Source of the DNA: Eustoma russellianum
Taxonomy: Eukaryota > Streptophyta > Magnoliopsida > Gentianales > Gentianaceae
Direction of reading: 5' to 3'
Length of the DNA stretch: 64,000 bases
Assembly (NCBI GenBank): GCA_036186865.1
Contig: AP025069.1
Coordinates: 12,964,609-13,028,608 of the forward strand
Shown here: one piece after another, positions 24,215-35,571 of the stretch
How the letters are laid out: each line of letters starts with the position of its first letter
Numbering within the stretch: position 1 is the first letter of the stretch
Notes under the pieces: model-generated
Seen by the model: only the letters and a program-made list of their open reading frames with translations
Told to the model about the DNA's origin: nothing
The model's database searches: none
Position numbers and translations under genes: made by a program

Positions 24215-24787
24215 TCAAAATATCCTTTTTAAAGCATTATAGTGTGACACTTTAGGGTTGCTTTGAAATCGAGCACACATACAAACACTAAACATAATAT
24301 CAGGTCTACTTACGGTAAGATAAAGCAAAGAACCAATCATAGACCTAATCATTTCCTTCACATATTTGACTTGACTTATATGGATGCCATTACTAGTTTG
24401 TTTAATTTGCAAGCCAACAAAATAATTCAATTCACCAACCATAGACATGTCAAATTTGGATTTCATGCATATTTAAAGTTCTTCAACAAGTTTATGAGAC
24501 GTAGATCCAAAAACAATGTAATCAACATAAATTTGAATAATAAGTAAATCCAATTTATCTTGTTTCAAGAATAAAGTGTTGTCTATGGTGCCTCTTTTAA
24601 ATTCATTTTCTAAAACAAAAGTAGCAAAACGATCATACCAAGTCCTAGGTGCTTGTTTTAAACCATATAGCGCCTTCTTTAATTTGTACACGTGATTAGG
24701 ATATTTCAAATCTTCAAAACTGGGTGGTTGTTTCACATATACTTCTTCTTGTATAAAGCCATTTAAAAATGCTCTTTTTACGTCCAT
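24215..24787 (-). pseudogene. Element B reverse transcriptase, second copy, dead
   Basis: Starts at MDVKRAFLNGFIQEEVYVKQ (motif A) and continues with LKKALYGLKQAPRTWYDRFA. The active site reads YVDY instead of YVDD (TAC codon at 24518-24520 on the + strand as GTA), so the second catalytic aspartate is lost. The fingers are deleted at 24787, and another deletion joins VKEMIRS directly to MIGSLLYL. It ends with FARFQSNPKVSHYN-type sequence. It is not translatable as one frame. Confidence 0.9.
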
Positions 24788-24988
24788 TATATTCTTCTAC
24801 GTGGTCGGACACCTTGTGATATATCGCCTATGATAAGGTCGTTTGGGTGATTCCTATGCCATCATGGTTGATTATTCTCTAAGTTTTTGTGCATTTCTAC
24901 ATGATCATGCATTTCTTGTGTGTCGGGTTCATCATGTACGTTGTTTTCTTCTATATCATCTAACACGAGCTTTAGTTCAAAATCATCG

Positions 24989-25582
24989 TCATATTCTTTT
25001 TTGTATTTCAAAATCACCGAATTCATTAAACTTCACATGAATAGATTCTAAGATTTGTCTAGTGATAGGATCAAAACATCTATATGCCTTAGAATTCACA
25101 GAATATCCAACAAAGATGCATTCAATTGATTTAGACCCAAACTTATCTAGATTATCTTTTGTATTCAAAACAAAGCATTTACAAACCAAACACACGAAAG
25201 TAATCAATTTTAGGCATGCGATCATTTACTATATCATAAGGAGTTTTGTTATTTTCTTTCTAATCGTGAAACGGTTAACTATATAGCATGCACAATTTAC
25301 GGCTTCCGCCCACAAAAATCTAGGCAACTTATTTTCACATACCATGGTTCTAGCAATTTCTTGTAGTGTCCTATTGTTTCTTTCTACTACTCCATTTAAT
25401 TGTGGTGTTCTAGGTGGCGAAAACTCGTGTTTAATACCTTTTTCTTCGCAAAAAGCAATCATGTCCTTATTTTTAAATTTGCCGCCTCTATCGCTCCTAA
25501 TCTTTTTCGCATTCAAACCATATTCATTTTCAAGTTGTTTGATTAATTTAGCAATCTCAATGGCACTATCATATTTATTCAC
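24989..25582 (-). pseudogene. Element B integrase, second copy (core C-terminal half)
   Basis: Starts within the integrase core: ENEYGLNAKKIRSDRGGKFK, then HEFSPPRTPQLNGVVERNNR with the catalytic glutamate, then LPRFLWAEAVNCACYIVNR. A frameshift near 25229 separates the C-terminal GKS-like linker (FVGYSVNSKAYRCFDP). The zinc-binding region and the first aspartate are not in this copy, since the duplication begins after them. Confidence 0.88.
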
Positions 25583-25712
25583 AAGAAATAAAGTTCATGT
25601 ATAGCGAGAAAAATCGTCAACGATAACACATGCTTAATGTCGCCCACCAAGACTCCTAGTACGACTAGGACCAAACAGGTCAATGTGTAATAACCTTAAC
25701 ACTCTAGATGTG

Positions 25713-26627
25713 CTAAGCATGCAAGTCAAATTCACAATCCTTATCATACAAAATTCCTAAAGTAGGAGTATGCTTAATGTATCGAAATATCCTTTTTACA
25801 GCATTATAGTGTGACACTTTAGGTTTGGTTTGAAAACGTGCACACACACAAACACTAAACATGATATCGGGTCTGCTTGCGGTAAGATAAAGCAAAGAAC
25901 CAATCATAGACGTATACAAACCATTATAAAAGTCTTTTCCATTCTCATATTTATCTAGTTTAATGGTGACACTCATAGGGGTGGGGGATGGTTTCAAGTT
26001 CTCAAAGCTAAACTTTTTAATCATGTCATTCACATATTTGACTTGACTTATATGGATTCCTTTAATAGTTTTTTTTAATTTGCAAGCCAAGAAAATAATT
26101 CAATTCACCAACCATAGACATTTCAAATTCGGATTTCATGCATATTTCAAATTCTTCAACAAGTTTATGAGATGTAGATCCAAAAACAATATCATCAACA
26201 TAAATTTGAATAATAAGTAAATCCGATTTATCTTGTTTCAAGAATAAAGTGCTATCTATGGTGCTCTGTTAAATCCATTTTCTAAAAGAAAAGTAGCAAA
26301 ACGATCATACCAAGCCCTAGGTGCTTGTTTTAAACCATATAGTGCCTTCTTTAATTTGTACACGTGATTAGAATATTTCAAATCTTCAAAACCGGATGGT
26401 TGTTTCACATATACTTCTTCATGTATAAAGTCATTTAAAAATGCACCTTTTACGTCCATTTGATAAAGTTTAAAATCCTTCTTGCAAGCAATAGAAAATA
26501 ATAATCGTATGGCTTCTAAGCGTGCTACGGGTGCAAATGTTTCGTCGTATTCTATTCCCTCTTCTTGATAATATTTTTGTGCCACAAGCCTCGCTTTGTT
26601 TCTAACAACTTTACCTTCTTCATTCAT
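25713..26627 (-). pseudogene. Element B reverse transcriptase, first copy
   Basis: Opens at MNEEGKVVRNKARLVAQKYY, with ETFAPVARLEAIRLLFSIA, motif A YQMDVKGAFLNDFIHEEVYV and LKKALYGLKQAPRAWYDRF. The active site YVDDIVFGS is intact near 26185, but frames are broken at about 26256 and 26090. It continues with MIKKFSFENLKPSPTPM and the conserved MIGSLLYLTASRPDIMFSVC, and ends at the duplication breakpoint. It would copy element RNA into cDNA. Confidence 0.92.
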
Positions 26628-26851
26628 TTTATTTCTAAAGACCTACTTTGTGCCTATTATAGTTTTATGTTGTGGTCGTGGCACTAAATCCATACATCAT
26701 TTCTTGTGAATTGATTTAATTCATCATGCATAGCGTCAATCCAAGAAGAATCATTCAAAGCATCAAATACATTCTTGGGTTCAATTTCGGATATCATAGC
26801 ATGTAATTGATTTATTTCATCCGGATTTATTCTTCTACGTGGTCGGACACC

Positions 26852-27136
26852 TTATGTTATGTTGCCTATGATGAAGTCGTGTGGGTGATCTTTATGCCAT
26901 TTTGGTTGATTATTTTCTAAGTTTTCATGTATTTCTAAGTGATCGTGCATTTCTAGTGTGTTGGGTTCATCATGTACGATATTCTCTTCTATATCATCTA
27001 ACACGGGCTTAAGTTCAGAATAATCGTCATATTCTCTATCTATTTCAAAATCACCGAATTCATTAAACTTCACATGAATAGATTCTAAAATGTGTCTAGT
27101 GATAGGATCATAACATCTATATGCCTTAGAATTCAC
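26852..27136 (-). pseudogene. Element B integrase-RT linker
   Basis: Begins NSKAYRCYDPITRHILESIH and VKFNEFGDFEID, which is the standard copia integrase C-terminus, then an acidic stretch (DDYSELKPVLDDIEENIVHD) that is variable in the family. The start of the usual IFVGYS motif is lost to a break at about 27137. The remaining 26628-26851 region codes for the poorly conserved start of RT. Confidence 0.8.
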
Positions 27137-27163
27137 AGAATATCGAACAAAGATGCATTCAAT

Positions 27164-27978
27164 TCATTTAGACTCAAATTTATCTAGATTATCTTTTGTA
27201 TTCAAAACAAAGCATTTACAACCAAACAAAGGAAAGTAATCAATTTTAGGCATGCGATCATTTAATATTTCATAAGGAGTTTTGTTTATTTTCTTTCTAA
27301 TCGACAAACGATTAACTATATAGCATGCACAATTTACGGCTACCGCCCACAAAAATCTAGGCAACTTATTTTCGCATAGCATGGTTCTAGCAATTTCTCG
27401 TAGCGTCCTATTCTTTCTTTCTATTACTCCATTTAATTGTGGTGTTCTAGGTGGTGAAAACTCGTGTTTAATACCTTTTCCTTCGCAAAAAGCAATCATC
27501 TCATTATTTTTAAATTCGTTGCCTCTATCGCTCCTAATCTTTTTCACATTCAAACCATATTCATTTTCAAGTTTTTTATTAATTTAGCAATCTCAACGGC
27601 ACTATCATCTTTATTCGCAAGAAATAAACTCCATGTATAGCGAGAAAAATTGTCAACGATAACACATGCATAATGTCGCCCATCAAGACTCCTAGTACGA
27701 CTAGGACCAAACAAGTCAATGTGTAATAACTCTAACACTCTAGATGTGCTAATTTCATTTTTATATTTAAGTGATTCGCATGTTTGTTTGCCTTTAATAC
27801 AAGATTCACACAACTGAAAGTTGTCTAAATCAAGTTTAGGCAATCCTCGTACTAGATTCTTTCGTTGAAGTTTTTCAAGAGTTGAGATGTCAATGTGTCC
27901 TAACCACCTATGCCACAAATTCACGTTAGGCTCATTTGACATAAAACATTTAACTTTAGTGTCTAACATGTCATCCAT
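27164..27978 (-). pseudogene. Element B integrase, first copy
   Basis: The HHCC zinc region is readable: LWHRWLGHIDISTLEKL (two histidines) and QLCESCIKGKQ (two cysteines). The core has LLHIDLFGPSRTRSLDGRHY with the first aspartate, CVIVDNFSRYTWSLF with the second, and HEFSPPRTPQLNGVIERKNR with the glutamate. One frameshift near 27570, in a T-rich tract, splits the domain. Integrase would insert the cDNA and leave 5-bp duplications, the size seen at every LTR element here. Confidence 0.92.
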
Positions 27979-28310
27979 AGAAAGTGTAAAAATATTTCCT
28001 TCTCTTTTTTCCTTTTAATACCATTTCTCCGTTTTTATTTACTATGTTGCAATATGGGTGAGTGAAATACACATAAAAAATGTTGTCAAGAATTAGTGAG
28101 ATGCTAAGCAAATTATATGATAGATTACTTACCAAGAAGACGCCAGAGATTTGAAGAGTACTTGGGCTTCTAATTGTACCTTTTCCGATGATTCTTCCTT
28201 TGTTGTTGTCTCCAAAGGTCACCGATCCACCTTTTGTAACCTTTTTTCAACTTTGAGAACAAGCTCGGGTCAACTGTCATGTGCCTCGAGCAACCACTCT
28301 CAAGGAACCA
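27971..28310 (-). pseudogene. Element B protease and gag-pre-integrase region
   Basis: The minus strand near 28301 reads WFLESGCSRHMT, where copia proteases have a DSGCSRHMTG active site. The catalytic aspartate is replaced by glutamate (28299-28301). A frameshift near 28225 follows, then MTFGDNNKGRIIGKGTI and VFLVSNLSYNLLSIS, the usual sequence leading into integrase. The protease would cut the Gag-Pol polyprotein; this one is not expected to work. Confidence 0.85.
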
Positions 28311-28395
28311 TTTGATTGATGTACCTTTACATGTATGTGTTTCCTACAATGTGTAACAACGATTTAGGTACCCTTTTATTTTAGGTCCTTACAAG

Positions 28396-30361
28396 TTAGT
28401 CCTTCACCCTTTTTAAGAGTACCTTTTGGTACCCAAACTTGGGTGACTCTCTCGGTCTTACAAGTGGTGAAAATAGAGATAAAGAAGCAACATAATAGAC
28501 ATAAGGTGGGAATGCGTTTGGCCTTTGGCCGAGAATCCCATCATGCACATGGTATGATCTTTGTTTTTGATATACATTAGAGTTAGTATGCATGGTGCGT
28601 GATCTAGATGCATTTATGTTGAATGAATGTCGTGTATGCATCAATGGTTTCTTTTCATATTTATGCGACACATAATTATATCTTGTATGATATGAAGAAG
28701 AAGCACGTTGTGATGAAAAAAGGGGTCATTTGGGTGTCCTTTTTGGCGCTACATTTGTCTTAAATGCATATGTTTTCTTAGATGAAGATAGAATGAATTT
28801 GGTTGATTTATTTTGTATCTCGTTTTTCTCAACGTAGCCTAATCTGGTTTTGTTGCTTTCATGCTTTTGTGAGAAGATGATGCGATCTAGCATGTTTGTA
28901 CCCGTATTAAACTGTTTTACCATTCTTTCTAAATCCGCATTTCTTGATTTCAAATTTGAAATCTCAGATTTGATTTCATTATTTTCTGCCGTTAATGATA
29001 AGATCTCTGATTTCAATGCATCAACTGTGCATGACGACTCTTCTTTTGAATCATTTAATTGAGAAACAAGGTTCGTGTTAGATGATTCTAACAGCTTCTT
29101 GTCTTCAATTAACCATTTCTTTTCTTTTGCAAGAGTCTTTGTGAATTTATGCAATTCAAGATATTGACTAAATAGATCATCATAAGAGGGTTCAGAATCA
29201 AAATTAGAGTCAGAGTCAGAACATGCCTCGTTTGATGCTTTGGATGTAAAGCATACTTGTTCTGTCTCTTCTTCGGTATCGTCAGTCTCAGAGTCGGATG
29301 TGTCACTCCAAGTGGAGGCCTTAAGAGCTCTTCTTGAATTCCTTTATTTAGGTTCTGAGACGGGTCTATTTTTGTTTCAGTCCTTGTCACAGTTTTTATT
29401 TATTTGTTTGTCTTTGTTCGGGCTGTCATATGGCAAGTGTCCAAGTTTCCCGCATTCATAGCACTTCATGTCTTTTTCGTTATTTTTATTTTTATTTTCT
29501 TTAGTTTGAACAGCCTTCGGTTTATTCTTTAATGACTTTCTCATAAATTCTCTCAAACCTTTAGCCAATAATATTAAATCTTCGTTGTCTGATTCAATAT
29601 CATTATCATCTACGTGATCGGAAGAGGTAGAGACGTATTCATTTGATAAAAGCAATAGTCTTACCTTGTTTTGACGTTGATTCTGATTTCCTTAGTATGA
29701 GTTTGTTTTCATATACTTTTAAAGATCCGATTAGTTCCTCTATTTTCATTGATCTTGTTTTTTTTACTTTCCTCAATTGCTGTGACTTTGGGATGCCATT
29801 CGGATGGGAGACTCCTTAGCACCTTTTGAACCTTCTCCTGTGTAGAAAAAGCTTTTCCAAGAGACTCAAGAGAATTGTAGATGTTAGTCAAGCGTAAGTC
29901 CATATCAACAATAGATTCGTTTGGCAATAATTTGAAGGACTCAAGAGTGGACATAAGCATATTTATTTTAGACTCTTTAACTTGACTAGTCCCTTCATGT
30001 TTCATTTCAAGAATTCTCCACATCTCTTGGGCACTAGAGCAATTAGACACATAACTCAATTCACTTTTACTCAGCCCGTTTAAAAGAAGTTGCATGGCTC
30101 TAGCATTCATACTCAATTTCTTTTTGTCATCACTAGTATATTCTTGTATCGGTTTTACGACCTCTAGTGTGACACCATCAACAGTAGATAACTTAGAAGG
30201 AATAATAGAACCATCTACTATAATGGACCACAAGTCTATATCAATGGCCATAAAAAAAGTTTCATTCTAAGTTTCCATTGTAAGAAAGACTCACCATCAA
30301 AAAGAGGAGGTCTTTGACTCGACATACCTTCTTGTTCGGTCTTGTGACTAGTGGTTGCCAT
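28396..30361 (-). pseudogene. gag: Element B gag, multiply frameshifted
   Basis: The ATG at 30361 opens with MATTSHKTEQEGMSSQRPPL and FDGESFLQWKLRMKLF, as expected for Sirevirus Gag. Readable pieces follow in different frames. The UBN2-like capsid domain (30251-29709) has MAIDIDLWSIIVDGSIIPSK and ending VLRSLPSEWHPKVTAIEESK. The zinc knuckle CYECGKLGHLPYDS is near 29440-29480, its last cysteine changed to serine. A long coiled coil (29154-28726) has KEKKWLIEDKKLLESSNTNL repeats of charged heptads. At least five frame changes. It is homologous over its full length to the Gags of A and C. Confidence 0.92.
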
Positions 30362-30403
30362 CTCACAAAGATCGTTGGATTCTCTTGTCGTGAGTGTGCC
30401 TGC

Positions 30404-30415
30404 GTTCTGATACCA
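30404..30415 (-). promoter_or_regulatory. Element B primer binding site (initiator Met tRNA)
   Basis: Minus-strand TGGTATCAGAAC, one base different from the TGGTATCAGAGC of the other elements, two bases inside the LTR edge at 30418. Confidence 0.88.
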
Positions 30416-32992
30416 CTTATAGGACCTGTAGAGCACCACTAGAAGGGGGGTTTGAATAGTTGGTGCGGAAAATTATGTTTTTAAAAACATTTGAACCAAA
30501 AACCTCACTTTTGAAAACCGTTTTTGTTTTCAGACCTTGATTTGAAATAATCAAACGACCTAATTGTAGACCTCCAAAAATTGTGAAATTTTGTGTGAAT
30601 GAACTCTCAAATGTTATAAGTCTCTCACACAAATTTCAAATTAAAACTTCACTACTAACCCCTTAAAAATACGTTTTTGGTTAGATTGCGCAAATCTGCC
30701 AAAAACAGTATTCCGACATAAAAATTTTATTCCGATTAATTGGTGACTCCAAATGGTCTGAAAGTTTAATGACAAGACCCACAAGATATGTATTGTAATG
30801 GGTTGAAACAGTTTTTGAAAATTCTTTTGGGAAGTATGTCAATCACATTAATGTTCTAAACCTTTGCAACTCTTAAAATCAGATTGCACTGGTCTCAAAA
30901 CTATTCAAGTTTGACTGACTTATATCCAAATGAGTTGAAACTTGCGCCAAATGAAAACCAGGAGGTGTGGCTATGTTTCTGCATAATTTTTTGACTTTTA
31001 AAATGCGTTTGCCATTTTTACCTTTGCAATGAAATTGATGCAGAATGCTGGAAACTGAAAGTAAAGTGCAGTAAAGTAAAGACACCAAGGATTTTATACT
31101 GGTTTGGTTAAATCAACCTACTCCAGCCTTTGAGGACACATTACTCGGTTATCACTAAATACAATAAACACCTTACCACAAGGGTGACTGGAGTTACGCA
31201 CTAACTCCATCCTTTTACAAACAATACAATCGAGCAAACAAATCACGGACACCACCACCGATTGAATGAAGGTTTGATCACACCTTGATCAACTTTTTAC
31301 AACAATGAATGAGTGTGAGTGGTATATTCAAAGCCTATACAATATTTAGAATATATGAACAATAGGCTTGAGAGAAAAAGAAGAAGAAAGAAAAGTAGAA
31401 GAAGAGAGTAGTAGATCCTTTTGCACCTGAGAGAAATGTGAGAGTTGTCTTGGCCTTGTTTGCACTATTTTCTTCTTTTTATCCATGCTTGGCCGCCCCC
31501 TTAGGGTCTCTTCCTTTCTTGAGAATTATCATCAATGCCCTTGGAAGATTGCCTTGTGTAGAGATGACACCATCTTGATTACTTGGCACACTATGATTGG
31601 AAGGATGAATTGACCTTGCTTACTTGTCACCTGATGATTGGTCCAACTTGGCATCTTTTAATGAGCTGTAAAATCTGTAAAAAAAATTACAAAACATGTG
31701 CTAAAAAGTAGTCAAATATTATCATACTACCAACCTTCAATCCCTTGAATTTTGGGATGCAAATTAAGGAGCGTTAAGACCACAAAATCGGCCACTATAC
31801 ACATGTACTGAAAATTTTCAGCATGTGTTGTAGTTTGAAATCTTTCCTTGTGTGTTGCCCTCTTTTATGTCATTAACCTTGTGTGGCATATTCTTCACCA
31901 ATTGAGATGCCACTAAGATCCACCTAGGTTCCATTGAAAGTGAAATAGGCGTGTAGTATGACTAGGCCATGTGCTGAATTTCATTTTAGTAAGCTTTGTC
32001 AAATAATGCACAATATTTACACATATTTGGTAAATTGCAATCAGCCCTAATTTGAATTTTCTAGAACAATTTAACATGTCTTGAATGTATAAAAAGTGTC
32101 TAGATACATGTTACATCTCATGCCAAAAAAATGTTCCATGTGTTTCGTTCGTAGAAAACCGAATTTTTGACATTCGTCGATTACATGATTTTTCTCTGAT
32201 TAAATTCAAACTTCTTGCACATGTCATATATGTTATGTCAGATCTAATTTACATAAAATAAGGTAGATATTCAGCTCATGTGACTGATGGAGAAGGCGCC
32301 CAATGTGCTTAAAAGAATTTGAATTTGAAATCTCCACAATTTTAGCCTAAATTGTGGGTGATTTGTGCGTGCCAACATGGAATGACTTAGTGGCTGATTT
32401 GAACATGTAAGCCACAAAAGTTTTGGCGTTTTTTGATGTATATGGGTTGGTCATCTTTATATGGCAAGTATGTGACACGTCGGTGAAGTTTCGGTAGTCA
32501 CCTGATACGACAATTTTTGGTTTATGACCTTGTAACGTGTTGTTATAATTTTGTCATCACCATGACTTATATCATATTATATAAGACTTGAATATACTCA
32601 TAAATATGAGGTGTATATAGTGGCGTGACGTTGACGTACGTTTGTGATATATGTAACGTGTCGGTAGTACGTCAAAGTATATGTGTATTGTGCCTTCTGA
32701 AAAAATATGAATATATATATAATATATATTTATATGGCGTGTAAGATGAATAGGAAGGAGACTTTCCATTTCCAAATTTGTTGCCATGTAGCTTCCACCA
32801 AATATGTCTCCATTTAATCAACTAGTTAGTTTATTAACTTAAGTACTTCACTTAATGAACTAGTTTAGTTCATTAATTGTGGCACCCGAAAATAGTTCAA
32901 AGACAAAAAATGTTTGCCATATGATGTAAGATTTAACGCTTCATGGCTTGTTAGTACGGTAATAATATATATAAACATATGAAGCATGTATA

Positions 32993-35515
32993 TGTAAAGA
33001 AAAAGGGGTTTGAGTGATTTCAAAATGCATGATTTAAATAACTTGTTACAAAGAAATGCATGACATATTTTATGACATGACACGTTGTTGCATAAAACTT
33101 GCCTTATATAGTTCATATATAATGTTATCGTACTAACGAGCCATGAAGCTTTAAAGCTTACATCAAATGGCAAACATTTGTTGTGTTTGAACTATTTTCA
33201 GGTGCCATCATTAATGAACTAAACTAGTTCATTAAGTGAAGTACTTAGTTAATTAAACTAAGTAGTTCATTAAAGGAAGCAATATTTGAAAAAGCACCAA
33301 GGCAACAAGTTGATGAAAGGAAAGTCCTCCACACCCATTTACACGCCATTTACCATATTTATATATATATTTTTAGATTTTTTTAAAAAGACACATACAC
33401 ATTTATTCCAACGTACTACCGACACGTTATATATTTTACGTACGTTAACGTCACACCACTATACTTAACTTATATTTATGAGTATATTCAGGTCTTATAT
33501 CATATGATATAAGTCATGGTGATGACAAATTTAATATGACACGTTAAAAGGTTCTAAACCGAAAATCGTCGTATCGGGCAAATACCGAAACTTCGCTAAC
33601 GTGTCACGTACTTACCATATATAGATGGCCAGGCCCTACACTTCAAAAATGGCCACAAATTTCGTGGCTTTCATGGTATGTGCAGCCATAAAATCATTCC
33701 ATGTTGGCACACACAAATCACCCCACATTAAGGCCAAATTGTGAAGATTCCAATTTTAATTTTGTCACATGGTTTAGGCGCCATTTTAATCAGCCTTATG
33801 AGCTGAATATTAAAGTTTAATTTATGTATATTATGTGTAACATAATATATATAACATGTGCAAAAAGTTGGAATTTAATTAGAGAAAAATCGGGTAATCA
33901 TAAGGTGATATTTTTGAATATCACACATGTTGAAAATTTCAGCATGTGTGGATGTATGTTGGCCGATTTCTAGGCCTCATTGGTGAGCAATTTTTATTCC
34001 AAAATTGATGAAAATATTGTGTACTAAATGATGATTGATTTCTTGGATTAAATCAAAGTAAACTTGGCAATATTTTGAATAAAATGCAAGTGTTACACAT
34101 GCTGAAATTTCAGAATGTGCAAGAAAGGATATGGCCGAATTTTTGGAAGAAATGTGTGACAATTTGTTCTCCAAATTACGTGGGATTTATTGTGAGAAAA
34201 TTGGCAATGTTTTTATGATTATTTTGGCACATGTTTTAAGTGTTATTCTCAGGTTTATACAGTCATCAAATGATGACAACCTTCAACCAATCAATGAGTG
34301 CCAAGTAAGCAAGAGCTTAATGATCATCCAATGAGGAGATGCCAAGTAAGCAAAGACATGTCACAATGATGCAATACACTCTTCCAAGGATTTAGAAAAT
34401 AATTTTCAAGAGGGGAAGAGCATCATAGGGGGGGCGGCCACATTGTTAAAAAGGAAGGAAGAGAACAAAAACAAAAACAAGAACAAGTCTTGCAATTTGA
34501 AAGATCAAAAATGTGTTCTAGCCTTCTCTTCTACACTCTCTTTCTTTCTTCTCTCTAAAAGCCTATTGTACTTATATTTATATACTTGAATAGGCTTCAT
34601 ATAGTCCACCACATATTTTTTATCATTGTAAAAGATTGATCAAGGTGTGATCAATCTTGCATTTGCAAGGTGGTGGTGTTCGTGACAATTGTATTCTCAT
34701 ACAAGGTTTGTAAAAGGTTGGAGTTGGTGTATAACTCCATCAACATTGTGGTAAGGTGTTCTTTGTGTTGTGTGATTAGTTCTAACCGAGGAAGGTGTCC
34801 TCGAAGACTGGAGTAGGTTGTTTATAACCGAACCAGTATAAAATTCCTGGTGTCATTTACTTTCAGCACTTACTTTCTGTTTCAGCATTGTTTATCGTTT
34901 TTAATCACGTTCGTAAAAATAGTAAACGAATTTCAAAAATTACAAAACTTTCCAGAATCATAGCCATACGTCTCAAGGTTCTTTTGGAGCAAGTTTCAAC
35001 CTTTTGGACAAGTATAAGTCATCCAAACGTCCAAAGTTCTGAGACTAGTGTAGTCTGATTTTCAGGCTTGCATAGGTTGAGACTTTGATCGTAGTTGACT
35101 AACTTCCCAAAAGAATTTTTCAAAACTGTTTCAACCCATTTAAATAAAACTAATAAGGGGTTAGTCTTTAAATTTTCAGAGCATATGGAGTTACGTACAA
35201 ATAGGAATTAATTTTTCAAATTAGACTACCATTTCTGGCAGATTTGCGCAATCTGACCACCAACGAATGTTCAAGGAGTTAGAGGTTGAATTTTAATCTG
35301 GCATTTTTAGGAGATAGAACATCTGAGGCTAAGTTCTCTCTAAATTTTAGAATTTTTGAAGACCTGTAACCCAGTTTTCAAAACGTTTTAAAACTGGTCC
35401 TGAAAACAGAAACTGTTTTCAGAAGTTGAGTTCTTGGTTTAAAACTATTTTAAAAACCACATTTTCCGCACCAACTATTCAACCCCCCTTCTAGTGGTGC
35501 CTTGCAGATCTTACA
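32993..35515 (+). repeat. Element A 5' LTR, about 500 bp deleted
   Basis: 2523 bp against 3029 bp for the 3' copy. The missing segment corresponds to about 38641-39140 of the 3' LTR; the junction is at 33898-33901. It begins TGTAAAGAAAAAGGGG, where the 3' copy has TGTAGAGAAAAAGGGG, and ends CAGATCTTACA. Confidence 0.93.
33211..33235. repeat. Perfect inverted repeat in Sirevirus LTR
   Basis: Arms TTAATGAACTA and TAGTTCATTAA, 11 bp each, separated by three bases. It is found near the 5' end of all the Sirevirus LTRs here, including 48699-48723 (C) and, imperfectly, 3018-3045. Confidence 0.85.
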
Positions 35516-35517
35516 AG

Positions 35518-35529
35518 TGGTATTAGAGC
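35518..35529 (+). promoter_or_regulatory. Element A primer binding site
   Basis: TGGTATTAGAGC, the initiator-Met tRNA complement with one C-to-T change, two bases after the LTR. Confidence 0.9.
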
Positions 35530-35571
35530 GCAGGAACACTCACAACAAGAAGATCCAACGATCTAAGTGAG

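Larger units (their letters stand above)
24148..25715 (-). repeat. Element B pol duplication, second (internally deleted) copy
   Basis: Covers the integrase middle through the start of RNase H and repeats the content of 25716 to about 27758. Compared with that copy it lacks about 370 bp at 24787/24788 (26461-26827 in the other copy) and about 110 bp near 24347. The breakpoint at 25715/25716 joins integrase sequence to an RNase H start sequence (AGCATGCAAGTCAAATTCAC) also found at 24149, with TAA shared at the junction. Confidence 0.88.
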
